Shown: positions 53,641 through 62,048 of the stretch, piece after piece | Position numbering within the stretch: the first letter of the stretch is position 1 | How the letters are laid out: each line of letters opens with the position of its first letter | Origin: Trinickia dinghuensis | GTDB taxonomy: Bacteria; Pseudomonadota; Gammaproteobacteria; Burkholderiales; Burkholderiaceae | Assembly (NCBI RefSeq): GCF_003367175.1 | Contig: NZ_QRGA01000001.1 | Location: forward strand, 248,001-312,000 | DNA: 64,000 nt | Direction: 5' to 3' | Notes under the pieces: generated by a model | Databases searched by the model: none | Told to the model about the DNA's origin: nothing | Seen by the model: only the letters and a program-made list of their open reading frames with translations | Position numbers and translations under genes: made by a program

Positions 53641-53660
53641 CTCGACATACCGGAACGGCT

Positions 53661-54137
53661 ATGAGCACCTCCCTCGATTCGTTTGATCGCAAGCTGCTCA
53701 TGGAGCTTCAGGAGAACGCCCAGATCCCTCAGAATGAGTTGGGCGCGCGAGTCAATCTGTCGACCGCGGCGGTCAATCGACGTCTTCGACGTCTGAGCGA
53801 GGCCGGCATCATCGAACGATATGCTGCGATCGTTTCGCCGGATAAGGTGACGTACAACCTCACCATCATTGCCACTGTCGAGGTTGAGAGCGAGCAGCTC
53901 GATCACCTTGACGCGATGAGGCGCAGCTTCACGCAGTGCCCTCAAGTGCAGCAGTGTTACTACGTAGCGGGAGAGTGGGACTTCGTTCTGATTTTTACCG
54001 CGCGCAGCATGGACGAGTACACGGAACTCACGCGGCAGCTCTTTCTTTCTAACAACAACATCAAACGGTTCAAGACGCTGGTGAGCATGAGCCGAGTAAA
54101 GGTTGGCCTCAGTATCCCGATCGATGTTGACGAGTGA
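53661..54137 (+). CDS. Lrp/AsnC-family regulator 2
   Basis: This 158-residue protein has helix-turn-helix IPQNELGARVNLSTAAVNRRLR and a RAM domain (CYYVAGEWDFVLIFTARSM). ATG 53661 gives the normal N-terminus; the longer frame from 53523 runs back through the promoter region. Very similar to regulator 1. Being divergent from the second ammonia-lyase gene is the usual layout for an Lrp-type local activator. Confidence 0.93.
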   Translation: MSTSLDSFDRKLLMELQENAQIPQNELGARVNLSTAAVNRRLRRLSEAGIIERYAAIVSPDKVTYNLTIIATVEVESEQLDHLDAMRRSFTQCPQVQQCYYVAGEWDFVLIFTARSMDEYTELTRQLFLSNNNIKRFKTLVSMSRVKVGLSIPIDVDE

Positions 54138-54320
54138 TGCCCAGTTGGCAGTCGCCTGGGGTTTGGGGGCGTCCTCGCACGCGGTTGAAGAAATAAAAGA
54201 CCGCGGAGTGATAGCAAACTGCAAAAAAATTTCGTCAACTGCACGACTATAGATATTGCCGCGAGCGGCACCGTGTCTATCATTGATCCAACCGCGACAC
54301 CAACGAGGGAATGGATCAGT

Positions 54321-55454
54321 ATGAGTAAGGATTTGAGCTTCACGATCGATGAATATCGCGCCCGGCTTCTCGCTGTGCAGAAGGAGCTTGTAGAGCGCAA
54401 GATTGATTTCGCCATTGTGGATGAGCCGGAGTTGATGGCTTGGTTGTCGGGCTACGCGACAACGGAAAATCTCTGGCGTGCGTGCGTAGTGCCTGCATCG
54501 GGCACACCATTTCTTCTGATACGAAAGCTGGATATAGCGCCGGCCAAGGAACGTAGCTGGTTTGAAGAGTACGTCGGCTTTGCCGACTGGGAAGATCCGC
54601 TCGCTCTCCTTGTCCGGACACTTCGCGAAAGCGGCGTTGCGATGAGTCGCGTGGGTGTCGATTTCCAGTCTCAGTCTTTCACCGTGGCGCGGATGAATGA
54701 TCTTCGAAGACTCCTCCCTTCGACCGACATCCTCGATCTCGACAGATCTCTGTGGGACTTGCGGCGCTGCAAATCCAGCGATGAGATCGACCTGATGCGA
54801 CGCGCTTCCACCCTTGTCGACCAACTGCTTGAGCATACAGTGGCGGCGATTGGAGAAGGTACACTTCCTCGGCTCGTCGCGGCAGAAACGGCAGCCCAGG
54901 CGTATAGGCTCGGCTTCGATGACGGCTTCATCGGTCCCATCACGGTGGCTACGAGTTGGGACTCTCTGCATGGTTTTCTTCCGGAGCAGCCGCTTGCGAA
55001 GGGCGATATCGTTCATATCGAATTGCTGCCGCGGTTGAGGGGCTATTCGGCCCGCATCATGCGATGCGCTGTGATCGGACAGGCCAACGAAAGCCAAAAG
55101 CGGACAACAGCACAACTTGCCGAACTGCAAGACCGACAGATCGAGGCGATGAAGCCGGGAGTTCGGGCCTGCGACATCGATCGCATCGTTCGAGACGGCG
55201 CACTCTCGTTGGGACTTCGAGAGTCCTACGAAAACATTACCGGCTACACTCTTGGATTGACGCCGATCGTTACGCAAAGGACTAGCGATCTTTATCGTTG
55301 CTTCACCCCAAACGCTCATTGGGCTCTCGAAGCGGGCATGGTCTTCCACGTCTATACATCTGCGGCCGGAATCGCATTGAGCGAGACGGTGGTCGTGACT
55401 GAAAAGGGGGGAGAACGGCTCACACGATCACCCCGCATCCTGTTTGAGAAATGA
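54321..55454 (+). CDS. M24-fold hydrolase without metal ligands (creatinase/ectoine-hydrolase-like)
   Basis: This 377-residue protein has the pita-bread fold and an N-terminal creatinase-like domain. Metal ligands of M24 peptidases are missing: the first Asp position is Glu234 (IVHIELL), the second is Ala244 (YSARIMR), and the GHGIGL His is replaced (GYTLGL). The catalytic-pocket His217 (SLHG) and the late Glu (SETVVV) remain. Creatinase and some related hydrolases also work without metal, so an amidine- or lactam-opening reaction is more likely than peptidase activity. ATG 54321 is preferred over 54273. It is downstream of regulator 2 with 183 bases between. Confidence 0.75.
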   Translation: MSKDLSFTIDEYRARLLAVQKELVERKIDFAIVDEPELMAWLSGYATTENLWRACVVPASGTPFLLIRKLDIAPAKERSWFEEYVGFADWEDPLALLVRTLRESGVAMSRVGVDFQSQSFTVARMNDLRRLLPSTDILDLDRSLWDLRRCKSSDEIDLMRRASTLVDQLLEHTVAAIGEGTLPRLVAAETAAQAYRLGFDDGFIGPITVATSWDSLHGFLPEQPLAKGDIVHIELLPRLRGYSARIMRCAVIGQANESQKRTTAQLAELQDRQIEAMKPGVRACDIDRIVRDGALSLGLRESYENITGYTLGLTPIVTQRTSDLYRCFTPNAHWALEAGMVFHVYTSAAGIALSETVVVTEKGGERLTRSPRILFEK

Positions 55455-55463
55455 CAGGATGGA

Positions 55464-55489
55464 GACGCGAGGTGCACCTGCCTCGCGTC
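55464..55489. terminator. Hairpin between convergent genes
   Basis: Perfect 9-bp stem GACGCGAGG / CCTCGCGTC with an 8-base loop. No T-run. Confidence 0.45.
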
Positions 55490-55616
55490 ATCGGCGACGC
55501 GTCCGCGTCACGCGCAAGCATCGGACGGGGCGGCGAGTGCGGCCCAAGTCGTTGCCCAGCCTGCCAGCGTCGTCGCCCAACATGCGGGCGTGCCCTCTGG
55601 ACCCGAGAACTTATGT

Positions 55617-56453
55617 TCACTGTGTCACACCAGTAGCCTTGGCAATCGCTTCATCCGTCGGCTCTGCAAGATGATATTTCTTCAGGAGAGACTGATATTC
55701 GCCTTTCTTCTTCATCTGAGCTATCGCCAACTCGATCTCAGCCTTAAGCTCGGTATTGCCCTTTTTCATCGCGAGCCCGCATACCACCGGATCGAGCGGC
55801 CCAACCGAGGATATCTGAAGGCGTCCGCCCGAGCGCTCGACGATCATGCCGGAGATCGAAACGTCTTCATATTGAGCATCCAATGCACCGGACAGCACAG
55901 CTTGCGCCGTCTCAGCGGATGTGTCGTATTCGTGCACCTGTACAGCCGGCTTGCCGGCCGCAACGCAAGCTTTATCGGATACGTTGTTGATGAACTTGAT
56001 CCATGCGGCACCCTTGATCGAGCCGACCTTTTTACCGCACAGGTCCGCTACCGTTTTAGGCTTGAGAGTGCTTGACGAGCTAACCATGAGCGAACCGCCG
56101 GTCATGAAGTACGGCACAAAATCGACCACCTTCGTACGCTCCGGCGTGACGTATAAAGCGGATGCAACGATGTCGTACCTATCGCCCGTCAGCCCCAAAA
56201 TCAAGTTTGCGAAGCGCGTATCTACAAACTTCGGCGCAGCGTTAATGTAAGACGCGACCTTCGTTACGAACTCGGGATCAAAGCCGGCCGGCTTGCCGTG
56301 ATCAAGGTATGTATGCGGCGGCAGCGTCATGTCACTACCAACAGCAAGCACACCCGGCGTCAGCGTTGCGCTCGCAGAGGCGACGCAAGGGATAACGCAT
56401 GCGGCACATACGGCAGCCAGCGAGAGCAAGCTTACCAGTGAGCGATTCTTCAT
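55617..56453 (-). CDS. ABC transporter solute-binding protein (family 3), paralog 1
   Basis: This 278-residue periplasmic protein has a signal peptide (cleavage after VASASA or nearby) and amino-acid-binding features (GSDMTLPPHTYLDHGKPAGFDPE). It is very similar throughout to the binding protein at 57513-58352. No permease gene accompanies it, so it may share the transporter encoded at 58403-59935. It is separated from Lrp regulator 3 by 360 bases. Confidence 0.88.
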   Translation of the reverse strand: MKNRSLVSLLSLAAVCAACVIPCVASASATLTPGVLAVGSDMTLPPHTYLDHGKPAGFDPEFVTKVASYINAAPKFVDTRFANLILGLTGDRYDIVASALYVTPERTKVVDFVPYFMTGGSLMVSSSSTLKPKTVADLCGKKVGSIKGAAWIKFINNVSDKACVAAGKPAVQVHEYDTSAETAQAVLSGALDAQYEDVSISGMIVERSGGRLQISSVGPLDPVVCGLAMKKGNTELKAEIELAIAQMKKKGEYQSLLKKYHLAEPTDEAIAKATGVTQ

Positions 56454-56813
56454 ACCGAACTCCAGGCGTGGTCTTGTGGTGGTGACGGCGTGAGCGTTCT
56501 GCCAAACGCTTACTCGAGCGAAATCAGCAGGGTGGACAGCACTTCCGCCACAGACCGATCATCGAAAAAGGGCGCTTGACAACGACAGTTTATTTCGAGG
56601 GTCGCGTTATTTATTATTTATCTCAGGCCTCAAAATGAGAGAAATTCTCTCCAGCTCACCCCTTGCAACGCCGGCCGGAGGTAGACGACCTCACGATCCC
56701 GACGATCGTCAGCGGGCAGTCAAAACCTTCCTGCGCTAACCCTCATCGACGGCCAGCAAAGCCAGGAGCCCAACATCGCCGCCGCCCCTTGTTCGGGAGG
56801 GCCACCGACAAAT
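56454..56813. promoter_or_regulatory. Region between binding protein 1 and Lrp regulator 3
   Basis: This 360-bp region has no gene. An AT-rich block at 56586-56625 and a perfect 15-bp palindrome GAGAGAAATTCTCTC at 56637-56651 lie 184 bases before the binding-protein start. Confidence 0.5.
56637..56651. promoter_or_regulatory. Candidate Lrp operator (perfect palindrome)
   Basis: GAGAGAA-A-TTCTCTC, 7-bp arms around one base. It contains the GAGAA/TTCTC core seen again at 57300-57312. Confidence 0.5.
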
Positions 56814-57296
56814 TCAACCAATCGGTACATTCAGCGTTGCCTTGACTCTCTCCATCGCCACAAACGTCCGAAAGCTGCGCACGTTCCCCGCCGCGAAGAA
56901 TAGCGTGCGGGTCAGTGCCGTGTACTCAGCCATATCTCGAGTGCAAAGAATCAGGATGAAATCAACGTCCCCCGTCACGTAGTAGCACTGCTGCACCTGC
57001 TCGCAAGCTTTGAAACGGGCACGCATTTCGTCTAGCAGTTCAATCGCTTCATTTTCGGCGCAAACATGCGCTATCACGGTTACACGTGTGCCCAGTGAGT
57101 CTGGGTTCAATACGCTGCGATCCGCGGCAATCACGCCGCTAGAACGCAACCTCTGCAGGCGCCTCGCAACTGACGGTACGGACAAATTAATCTGCTGACC
57201 TATCTCGCGGTGAGGCGTCTGATTGTTCTGCTGGACGATTTCGAGAATCTTCAGATCAAATTCATCGAGTTCGAAGGCCGGGCGAAGTTTTGGCAT
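56814..57296 (-). CDS. Lrp/AsnC-family regulator 3
   Basis: This 160-residue regulator has helix-turn-helix TPHREIGQQINLSVPSVARRLQ and a RAM domain (CYYVTGDVDFILILCTRDM). More diverged from regulators 1 and 2 than they are from each other. It lies between the two paralogous binding-protein genes. A GAGAA-TTT-TTCTC dyad begins 4 bases before its start codon, pointing to autoregulation. Confidence 0.92.
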   Translation of the reverse strand: MPKLRPAFELDEFDLKILEIVQQNNQTPHREIGQQINLSVPSVARRLQRLRSSGVIAADRSVLNPDSLGTRVTVIAHVCAENEAIELLDEMRARFKACEQVQQCYYVTGDVDFILILCTRDMAEYTALTRTLFFAAGNVRSFRTFVAMERVKATLNVPIG

Positions 57297-57299
57297 GAT

Positions 57300-57312
57300 G
57301 AGAATTTTTCTC
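57300..57312. promoter_or_regulatory. Candidate Lrp operator at regulator 3 start
   Basis: GAGAA-TTT-TTCTC directly upstream of the minus-strand start codon at 57296. Confidence 0.45.
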
Positions 57313-57512
57313 GTTTTACCGAACTTAATAGATAACTTTTAAAGCTTATCTCGCAATAAACTTTCTTCGTCAAGCGTTATACCACACCGGCCAGGCGAGT
57401 TCGGGTTTCCCCTCTAACCGCTAATCAGCCCACAAAGCGCTTGTCTTCAGCGTCACAACGTGACGGGCCGGCGCTAGCGTCGCCGTTTGAGAGACCACAC
57501 TAGGAGTTCTGC

Positions 57513-58352
57513 ATGAAAAATCGATCGTTGGCCGGTTCGCTGTCGCTCGCGGCCATTTCCGTTGTCTGCATGTTCATCAGCGGCACCGCAATGGCAGCGG
57601 CCACACTTGTTCCGGGCGTGCTTTCCGTGGGAAGCGACATGACTTTGCCGCCCTACACCTATTCCGACCACGGTAAGCCGAGCGGCTTCGACCCAGAATT
57701 CATCGGAGCGGTGGCGTCCTACATGAAGGACACGTCGAAATTTGTGGACACGCGATTCGCAAATCTGATCCTCGGCATCACGGGCAATCGCTACGACATC
57801 GTGGCATCCGCGTTGTATGTGACGCCTGAGCGTGCGAAGGTCGTCGACTATGTGCCGTACTTCATGACCGGGGGATCGCTGATGGTCAGCGCGACCAGCG
57901 GGCTGAATCCGAAAACCGTTGGGGATCTTTGTGGAAAACGCATCGGTTCGATCAACGGCGCGGCCTGGATTAAGTTTATAAACAATGCATCGGATAAATA
58001 TTGCGTCGCTCAAGGCAAACCGGCTGTGCAGGTTCGTGAATACGACACATCCGCGGAAACGGCCCAAGCGGTCCTGTCCGGCGGTGTCGACGCCCAATAC
58101 GAAGACGTCTCAATCGCGGGCATGATCGTCGAGCGCTCGGGCGGTCGCCTGAAGGTCACCTCGAATGGTCCCCTTGATCCCGTGGTGTGCGGCATCGCGC
58201 TGAGGAAGGGCAACGCAGAGCTGAAATCGCAAATCGAATCGGCGATCGCGCAAATGAAAAGCAAGGGTGAATACCAAGCTTTGCTGAAGAAGTACCACGT
58301 AACCGCCCCCACCGATGTGGAAGTCGCCAAAGCTTTGGGAACGGCACAGTAA
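57513..58352 (+). CDS. ABC transporter solute-binding protein (family 3), paralog 2
   Basis: This 279-residue protein has a signal peptide (cleavage near GTAMAAA) and family-3 binding fold (GSDMTLPPYTYSDHGKPSGFDPE, RYDIVASALYVTPERAK). AGGAG lies upstream of the ATG. It is first gene of the operon with the fused permease-ATPase and the M24 peptidase, so it delivers a polar amino acid or amino-acid derivative to that transporter. Confidence 0.92.
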   Translation: MKNRSLAGSLSLAAISVVCMFISGTAMAAATLVPGVLSVGSDMTLPPYTYSDHGKPSGFDPEFIGAVASYMKDTSKFVDTRFANLILGITGNRYDIVASALYVTPERAKVVDYVPYFMTGGSLMVSATSGLNPKTVGDLCGKRIGSINGAAWIKFINNASDKYCVAQGKPAVQVREYDTSAETAQAVLSGGVDAQYEDVSIAGMIVERSGGRLKVTSNGPLDPVVCGIALRKGNAELKSQIESAIAQMKSKGEYQALLKKYHVTAPTDVEVAKALGTAQ

Positions 58353-58402
58353 AAGCCCAACGCGGTTACTAGAGATATCGGGCTACATTGTAGGAGACAC
58401 AA

Positions 58403-59935
58403 ATGACTTTCGACTGGCGTTATGCCCTTTCACTTCTGACCTATGCGGACTTCTGGACGGCCGCCTGGCTAGTCATCAAGCTCAGCATTGCAAGCTGGCT
58501 GATCAGTATCGTGGCCGGCTTCGTGCTTGCGCTCGGCAAGCAATCGACATGGCGCCTAGTCGCATGGTTCTGCCGCAGCTATGTATGGTTCTTCCGCAGT
58601 CTCCCTCTGCTCGTACTGCTAATTTTCGTCTACAACATCCCCCAAATGGTTCCGTGGACGGGGTCGTTTTTCTCCAACTCCTTTTGGGCAGGACTGATTG
58701 CCCTAGCGTTGAGCGAAACAGCCTACGTCGCGGAAATTCATCGCGGTGGACTTGCAGGCGTTCAGCGGGGACAACTCGAGGCAGGCAAAGCGCTCGGAAT
58801 CGGATATTTTGGACTCCAACGCCTCGTTGTCTTGCCACAGGCCTTTCGCGTTGCGCTGCCGGCACTGATCAACGAGTACATCAGCATCGTGAAGCTCACG
58901 TCTTTGGTGTCCGTAATCTCGCTCGAGGAGATCCTGCTTGTTGGCGAGCGCCTTTACACGCAGAATTTCAAAGTACTCGAGACAATGCTCGCTGTTGCGA
59001 TGTATTACGTGGTGATCGTTACCGTTTTCGGCTACTTGCTCGGTTGCCTGGAAAAGCGTCTCGATTTCACCCGGCGAAGTGGTGACATCCACGCCAATGA
59101 AGCAGCCATCTCAGAAACCGTCGTGCCGATTGAGGCGGCGGCGGAATTGCGGAAACCACTACCGGCAATTGAGGCGGTCAACGTCCACAAGCACTATGGC
59201 ACGCATCACGTACTCAAAGGCATTGACTTGAAAGTTATGACGGGGGAGGTTGTCTCTGTCATTGGCCCGTCCGGCTCGGGAAAAACATCGCTTATTCGCA
59301 CTCTAAACGGTCTGGAGGTGCTCGACGACGGCAACGTCCGTCTCAACAGCAAGCCGTTTTTGTCGAGCCACAAGTCGGCTCTCAGCCGCGAAGCGCGCTC
59401 CGCCTACCACGAAGGCATTCTCCATGTCGGAATGGTCTTCCAGAGCTTTAACCTCTTCCCTCATCGAACCGTGCTTGAAAATGTCACGCTCGCACCCTCG
59501 TATCACGCCAAGATGAAGGGCGATATGTTGGAACGCCATGGCATGCGACTTCTCAACAAGGTCGGCATGGGCGCCCACGCGAACAAGTATCCGCACCAAC
59601 TCTCCGGTGGTCAGCAGCAGCGCGTTGCAATTGCCCGAGCGCTCGCGATGGAGCCGTCAATCGTCTTGTTCGACGAGCCCACTTCCGCACTTGATCCTGA
59701 ACTCGTCGGCGAGGTGCTGCACGTGATTGAAGACCTCGCCCGCGAGGGTATGACGATGATCATCGTGACTCACGAAATCGACTTTGCAATGAAGGTCTCC
59801 AACAGAGTCCTGTTCATGGAGGGAGGCATTGTTGCACACGACATGTCTCCGGCCGACTACCAGTCGATGCCACGCGACTCGAGAGTCGGTCGATTCCTAA
59901 AGGGTTATCGAGTCGAGCAAAGCGCAACTGCGTGA
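58403..59935 (+). CDS. Fused amino-acid ABC transporter permease-ATPase
   Basis: This 510-residue protein has an N-terminal permease domain (1-220) with several spans and the EAA loop (LEAGKALGIGYFGLQRLVVLPQA). The C-terminal ATPase has Walker A GPSGSGKTS, signature SGGQQQR, Walker B VLFDEPTSALDPE and the switch His in THEID. One polypeptide replaces the usual separate permease and ATPase and would dimerise to give a full transporter. The frame is continuous through the linker (about 220-255), so this is a true fusion. Confidence 0.93.
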   Translation: MTFDWRYALSLLTYADFWTAAWLVIKLSIASWLISIVAGFVLALGKQSTWRLVAWFCRSYVWFFRSLPLLVLLIFVYNIPQMVPWTGSFFSNSFWAGLIALALSETAYVAEIHRGGLAGVQRGQLEAGKALGIGYFGLQRLVVLPQAFRVALPALINEYISIVKLTSLVSVISLEEILLVGERLYTQNFKVLETMLAVAMYYVVIVTVFGYLLGCLEKRLDFTRRSGDIHANEAAISETVVPIEAAAELRKPLPAIEAVNVHKHYGTHHVLKGIDLKVMTGEVVSVIGPSGSGKTSLIRTLNGLEVLDDGNVRLNSKPFLSSHKSALSREARSAYHEGILHVGMVFQSFNLFPHRTVLENVTLAPSYHAKMKGDMLERHGMRLLNKVGMGAHANKYPHQLSGGQQQRVAIARALAMEPSIVLFDEPTSALDPELVGEVLHVIEDLAREGMTMIIVTHEIDFAMKVSNRVLFMEGGIVAHDMSPADYQSMPRDSRVGRFLKGYRVEQSATA

Positions 59936-59959
59936 TCGTAGTGGAGGAGATAGCTGAAA

Positions 59960-61123
59960 ATGAATGATCTTTCGTTTCCTAATTGCGAATTTGAGAACCG
60001 GGCGGCGCGGGTTCAGGCCAGCATGCGCCATAGGGAACTCGATGCCCTGGTGCTGACTGCTCCCGCCAATTTTCGCTACTTCACGGGTTTGGACAGTCAG
60101 TTTTGGGAGAGCCCCGCCCGCCCGTGGTTCCTAGTCATTCCAGCCCAGGGCTCGACCATCGCGGTGATTCCAGAAATCGCCGAAGTTGCGATGAAGCAAT
60201 GCGTTGCCGGCAGCATCAAAACTTGGCCGTCGCCGCGGCCTGAAGACGAAGGCGTGACGTTGTTGGCTTCCGTGCTCGAAAGTGTGCCGCGGCGCTTCGC
60301 CAAGATCGGCTTTGAACTTGGTCGAGAGTCATTTTTGCGGATGCCGGTGCTTGATTTTCTTCGCCTACGCGATTTGTTGAGCGGTGTTCAAATTGTCGAC
60401 GGCGCGCCGTGCATCTGGGAAGTGCGGAACATCAAATCGAAAGCCGAGATCGAGAAAATTCGGCTCGCGGGACACATCGTAAGCCACTCCTTTGAAGCGG
60501 TGGCTTCTTACGCGAGCAAGGGAATGACCGAGGCTGAGGTTTGCCGCAGTCTAACCGTGGATATTCTCCAAAAAGGCGCTCACAGCGTGCCCTATGTCGC
60601 TTGTGCTTCAGGACAAGGGGGCTACGACCAGATCATTGCACGAGGTGGGCAACGCGAGTTGCGTGATGGAGACGTGCTCATCATCGATGTTGGTGCGACC
60701 GTGGACGGTTATTTCTGCGACTTCGACCGCAACTACGCCGTCGGCAAGGTTGCCGATCGAGCAATGCGCGCCAATGAAGCAGTTTGGGATGCGACGGAAG
60801 CTGGAATCAAGGCGGCAAGGTCAGGGGTGAAAGTTCGTGATCTTTGGCAAACCATGATGCGGGTACTTCATGCGGCCGGCATGCGCGGCAATAACGCAGG
60901 CCGCCTCGGGCATGGACTCGGGCTACAGCTTACCGAGCCCCCATCGAACTGCGAGGCTGACGAAGCCATGCTTGAGCCGGGGATGGTGATCACGATCGAG
61001 CCTGGAATGGAGTATGAGGAGGGCAAGCTGATCGTTCACGAAGAAAATATCGCGATCACCGAAGACGGCTTTGCCGACGTGCTGACAATCAGGGCGCCGC
61101 GCGAGATGTGGCGGCTCAGCTAG
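59960..61123 (+). CDS. M24 metallopeptidase (Xaa-Pro dipeptidase-like)
   Basis: This 387-residue enzyme has an N-terminal creatinase-like domain and a complete M24 metal site: Asp in IIDVGA, Asp in CDFDRN, His in GHGLGL, Glu in IEPGM, Glu in HEENI. It therefore contrasts with the metal-less homologue at 54321. GGAGGAG lies upstream of the ATG. It is the third gene of the ABC operon, suggesting that an imported dipeptide-like or cyclic compound is hydrolysed inside the cell. Confidence 0.9.
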   Translation: MNDLSFPNCEFENRAARVQASMRHRELDALVLTAPANFRYFTGLDSQFWESPARPWFLVIPAQGSTIAVIPEIAEVAMKQCVAGSIKTWPSPRPEDEGVTLLASVLESVPRRFAKIGFELGRESFLRMPVLDFLRLRDLLSGVQIVDGAPCIWEVRNIKSKAEIEKIRLAGHIVSHSFEAVASYASKGMTEAEVCRSLTVDILQKGAHSVPYVACASGQGGYDQIIARGGQRELRDGDVLIIDVGATVDGYFCDFDRNYAVGKVADRAMRANEAVWDATEAGIKAARSGVKVRDLWQTMMRVLHAAGMRGNNAGRLGHGLGLQLTEPPSNCEADEAMLEPGMVITIEPGMEYEEGKLIVHEENIAITEDGFADVLTIRAPREMWRLS

Positions 61124-61134
61124 CCTCATCGTAT

Positions 61135-61827
61135 ATGAGAGTTCTTATCGCCGAAGCTGAAGAGCGGGTCGCCCACAACATGAAGGCGGCACTACGGCAC
61201 GCTGGATACGCTGTGAATCGCGTATCCAGCGGATTGGTGGCCGACACCGTTCTAGCTGCCGAAACGTTCGACTTGCTGATCCTTGATCTCGATCTTCCGG
61301 GGATGCCTAGCGTGCAGGTGCTCAATCGACTGCGCGCGAGAAACACGCGTCTACCGGTACTCGTTTTAAGCCGAACATGTGACGTAGAAGCCAAAGTACG
61401 CGTGCTGGATCTTGGTGCGGATGACCACATGCCCAAGCCGTTCGCCTTGAAAGAATTGATGGCACGCGCTCGGGCTCTTATTCGACGAGGCCGCTGCGGA
61501 CGTCCGAGCGCTATAGAGCGCGGCGCACTATCGTTCGATCAAGTCGACCGTTGCGTGACGTTGCATGGCCGTCCTCTCAAATTGTCTGCTGGGGAGATCG
61601 GACTTCTCGAGATCTTGATCCAGCGCAACGGCCGGTTGGTGTCGAAACAACAACTGATCGACCTTCTTTATGGACGGGACCGTAGCGTCGGTCAGAATGC
61701 GGTCGATGTTTCCGTGCATCGTCTGCGAGCAAAAATTCGGGCTAGCGGAGTTTGCATCACAACGATGCGAGGAGTTGGCTACTTTTTGGAGAACACCAAG
61801 TCGAGCACGGTTGCTGTACCTCGATGA
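61135..61827 (+). CDS. OmpR-family response regulator, orphan
   Basis: This 230-residue regulator has a receiver with Asp51 (LLILDLDLPGM) and switch Lys in MPKPFAL; the N-terminal acidic pair is less typical (IAEAEE). The winged helix ends ITTMRGVGYFLE. It starts 11 bases after the M24 peptidase stop, with no kinase gene nearby, so it may work with a distant kinase. ATG 61135 is preferred over the overlapping start at 61108. Confidence 0.88.
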   Translation: MRVLIAEAEERVAHNMKAALRHAGYAVNRVSSGLVADTVLAAETFDLLILDLDLPGMPSVQVLNRLRARNTRLPVLVLSRTCDVEAKVRVLDLGADDHMPKPFALKELMARARALIRRGRCGRPSAIERGALSFDQVDRCVTLHGRPLKLSAGEIGLLEILIQRNGRLVSKQQLIDLLYGRDRSVGQNAVDVSVHRLRAKIRASGVCITTMRGVGYFLENTKSSTVAVPR

Positions 61828-61914
61828 AGGCTTCCAATGCTGTGTGCCAAGTTCGCCCGGCAGGCCTTTCAATGAGTTTCAACCACAACCGTCGACAAAG
61901 GGAATTGTCTCCGG

Positions 61915-62048
61915 ACAGTTAGTCGGCTTAACGGAACAGGGCGGATAGCCAAGATGATGGTTCATCTCGCCGCCCAGCGCGCGCTCGCTCAGCGCCTTCT
62001 CGAGCACCAGATCTTCTTCGCCTCGGGAGGTGGATTTTCGTTGTCAAA
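61915..62048 (-). pseudogene. IS256-family transposase fragment
   Basis: A minus-strand reading gives EKALSERALGGEMNHHLGYP, matching from memory the N-terminal region of IS256-type (mutator-like) transposases. Only about 40 codons remain, without start or catalytic residues. It marks past insertion activity at the border of the catabolic island and the next effector candidate. Confidence 0.6.
62017..62040 (+). promoter_or_regulatory. hrpII box upstream of the CheD-like gene
   Basis: TTCG-N16-TTCG, exact, 280 bases before ATG 62321, farther than the other boxes, and overlapping the IS fragment, so chance is more possible here. Confidence 0.5.
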
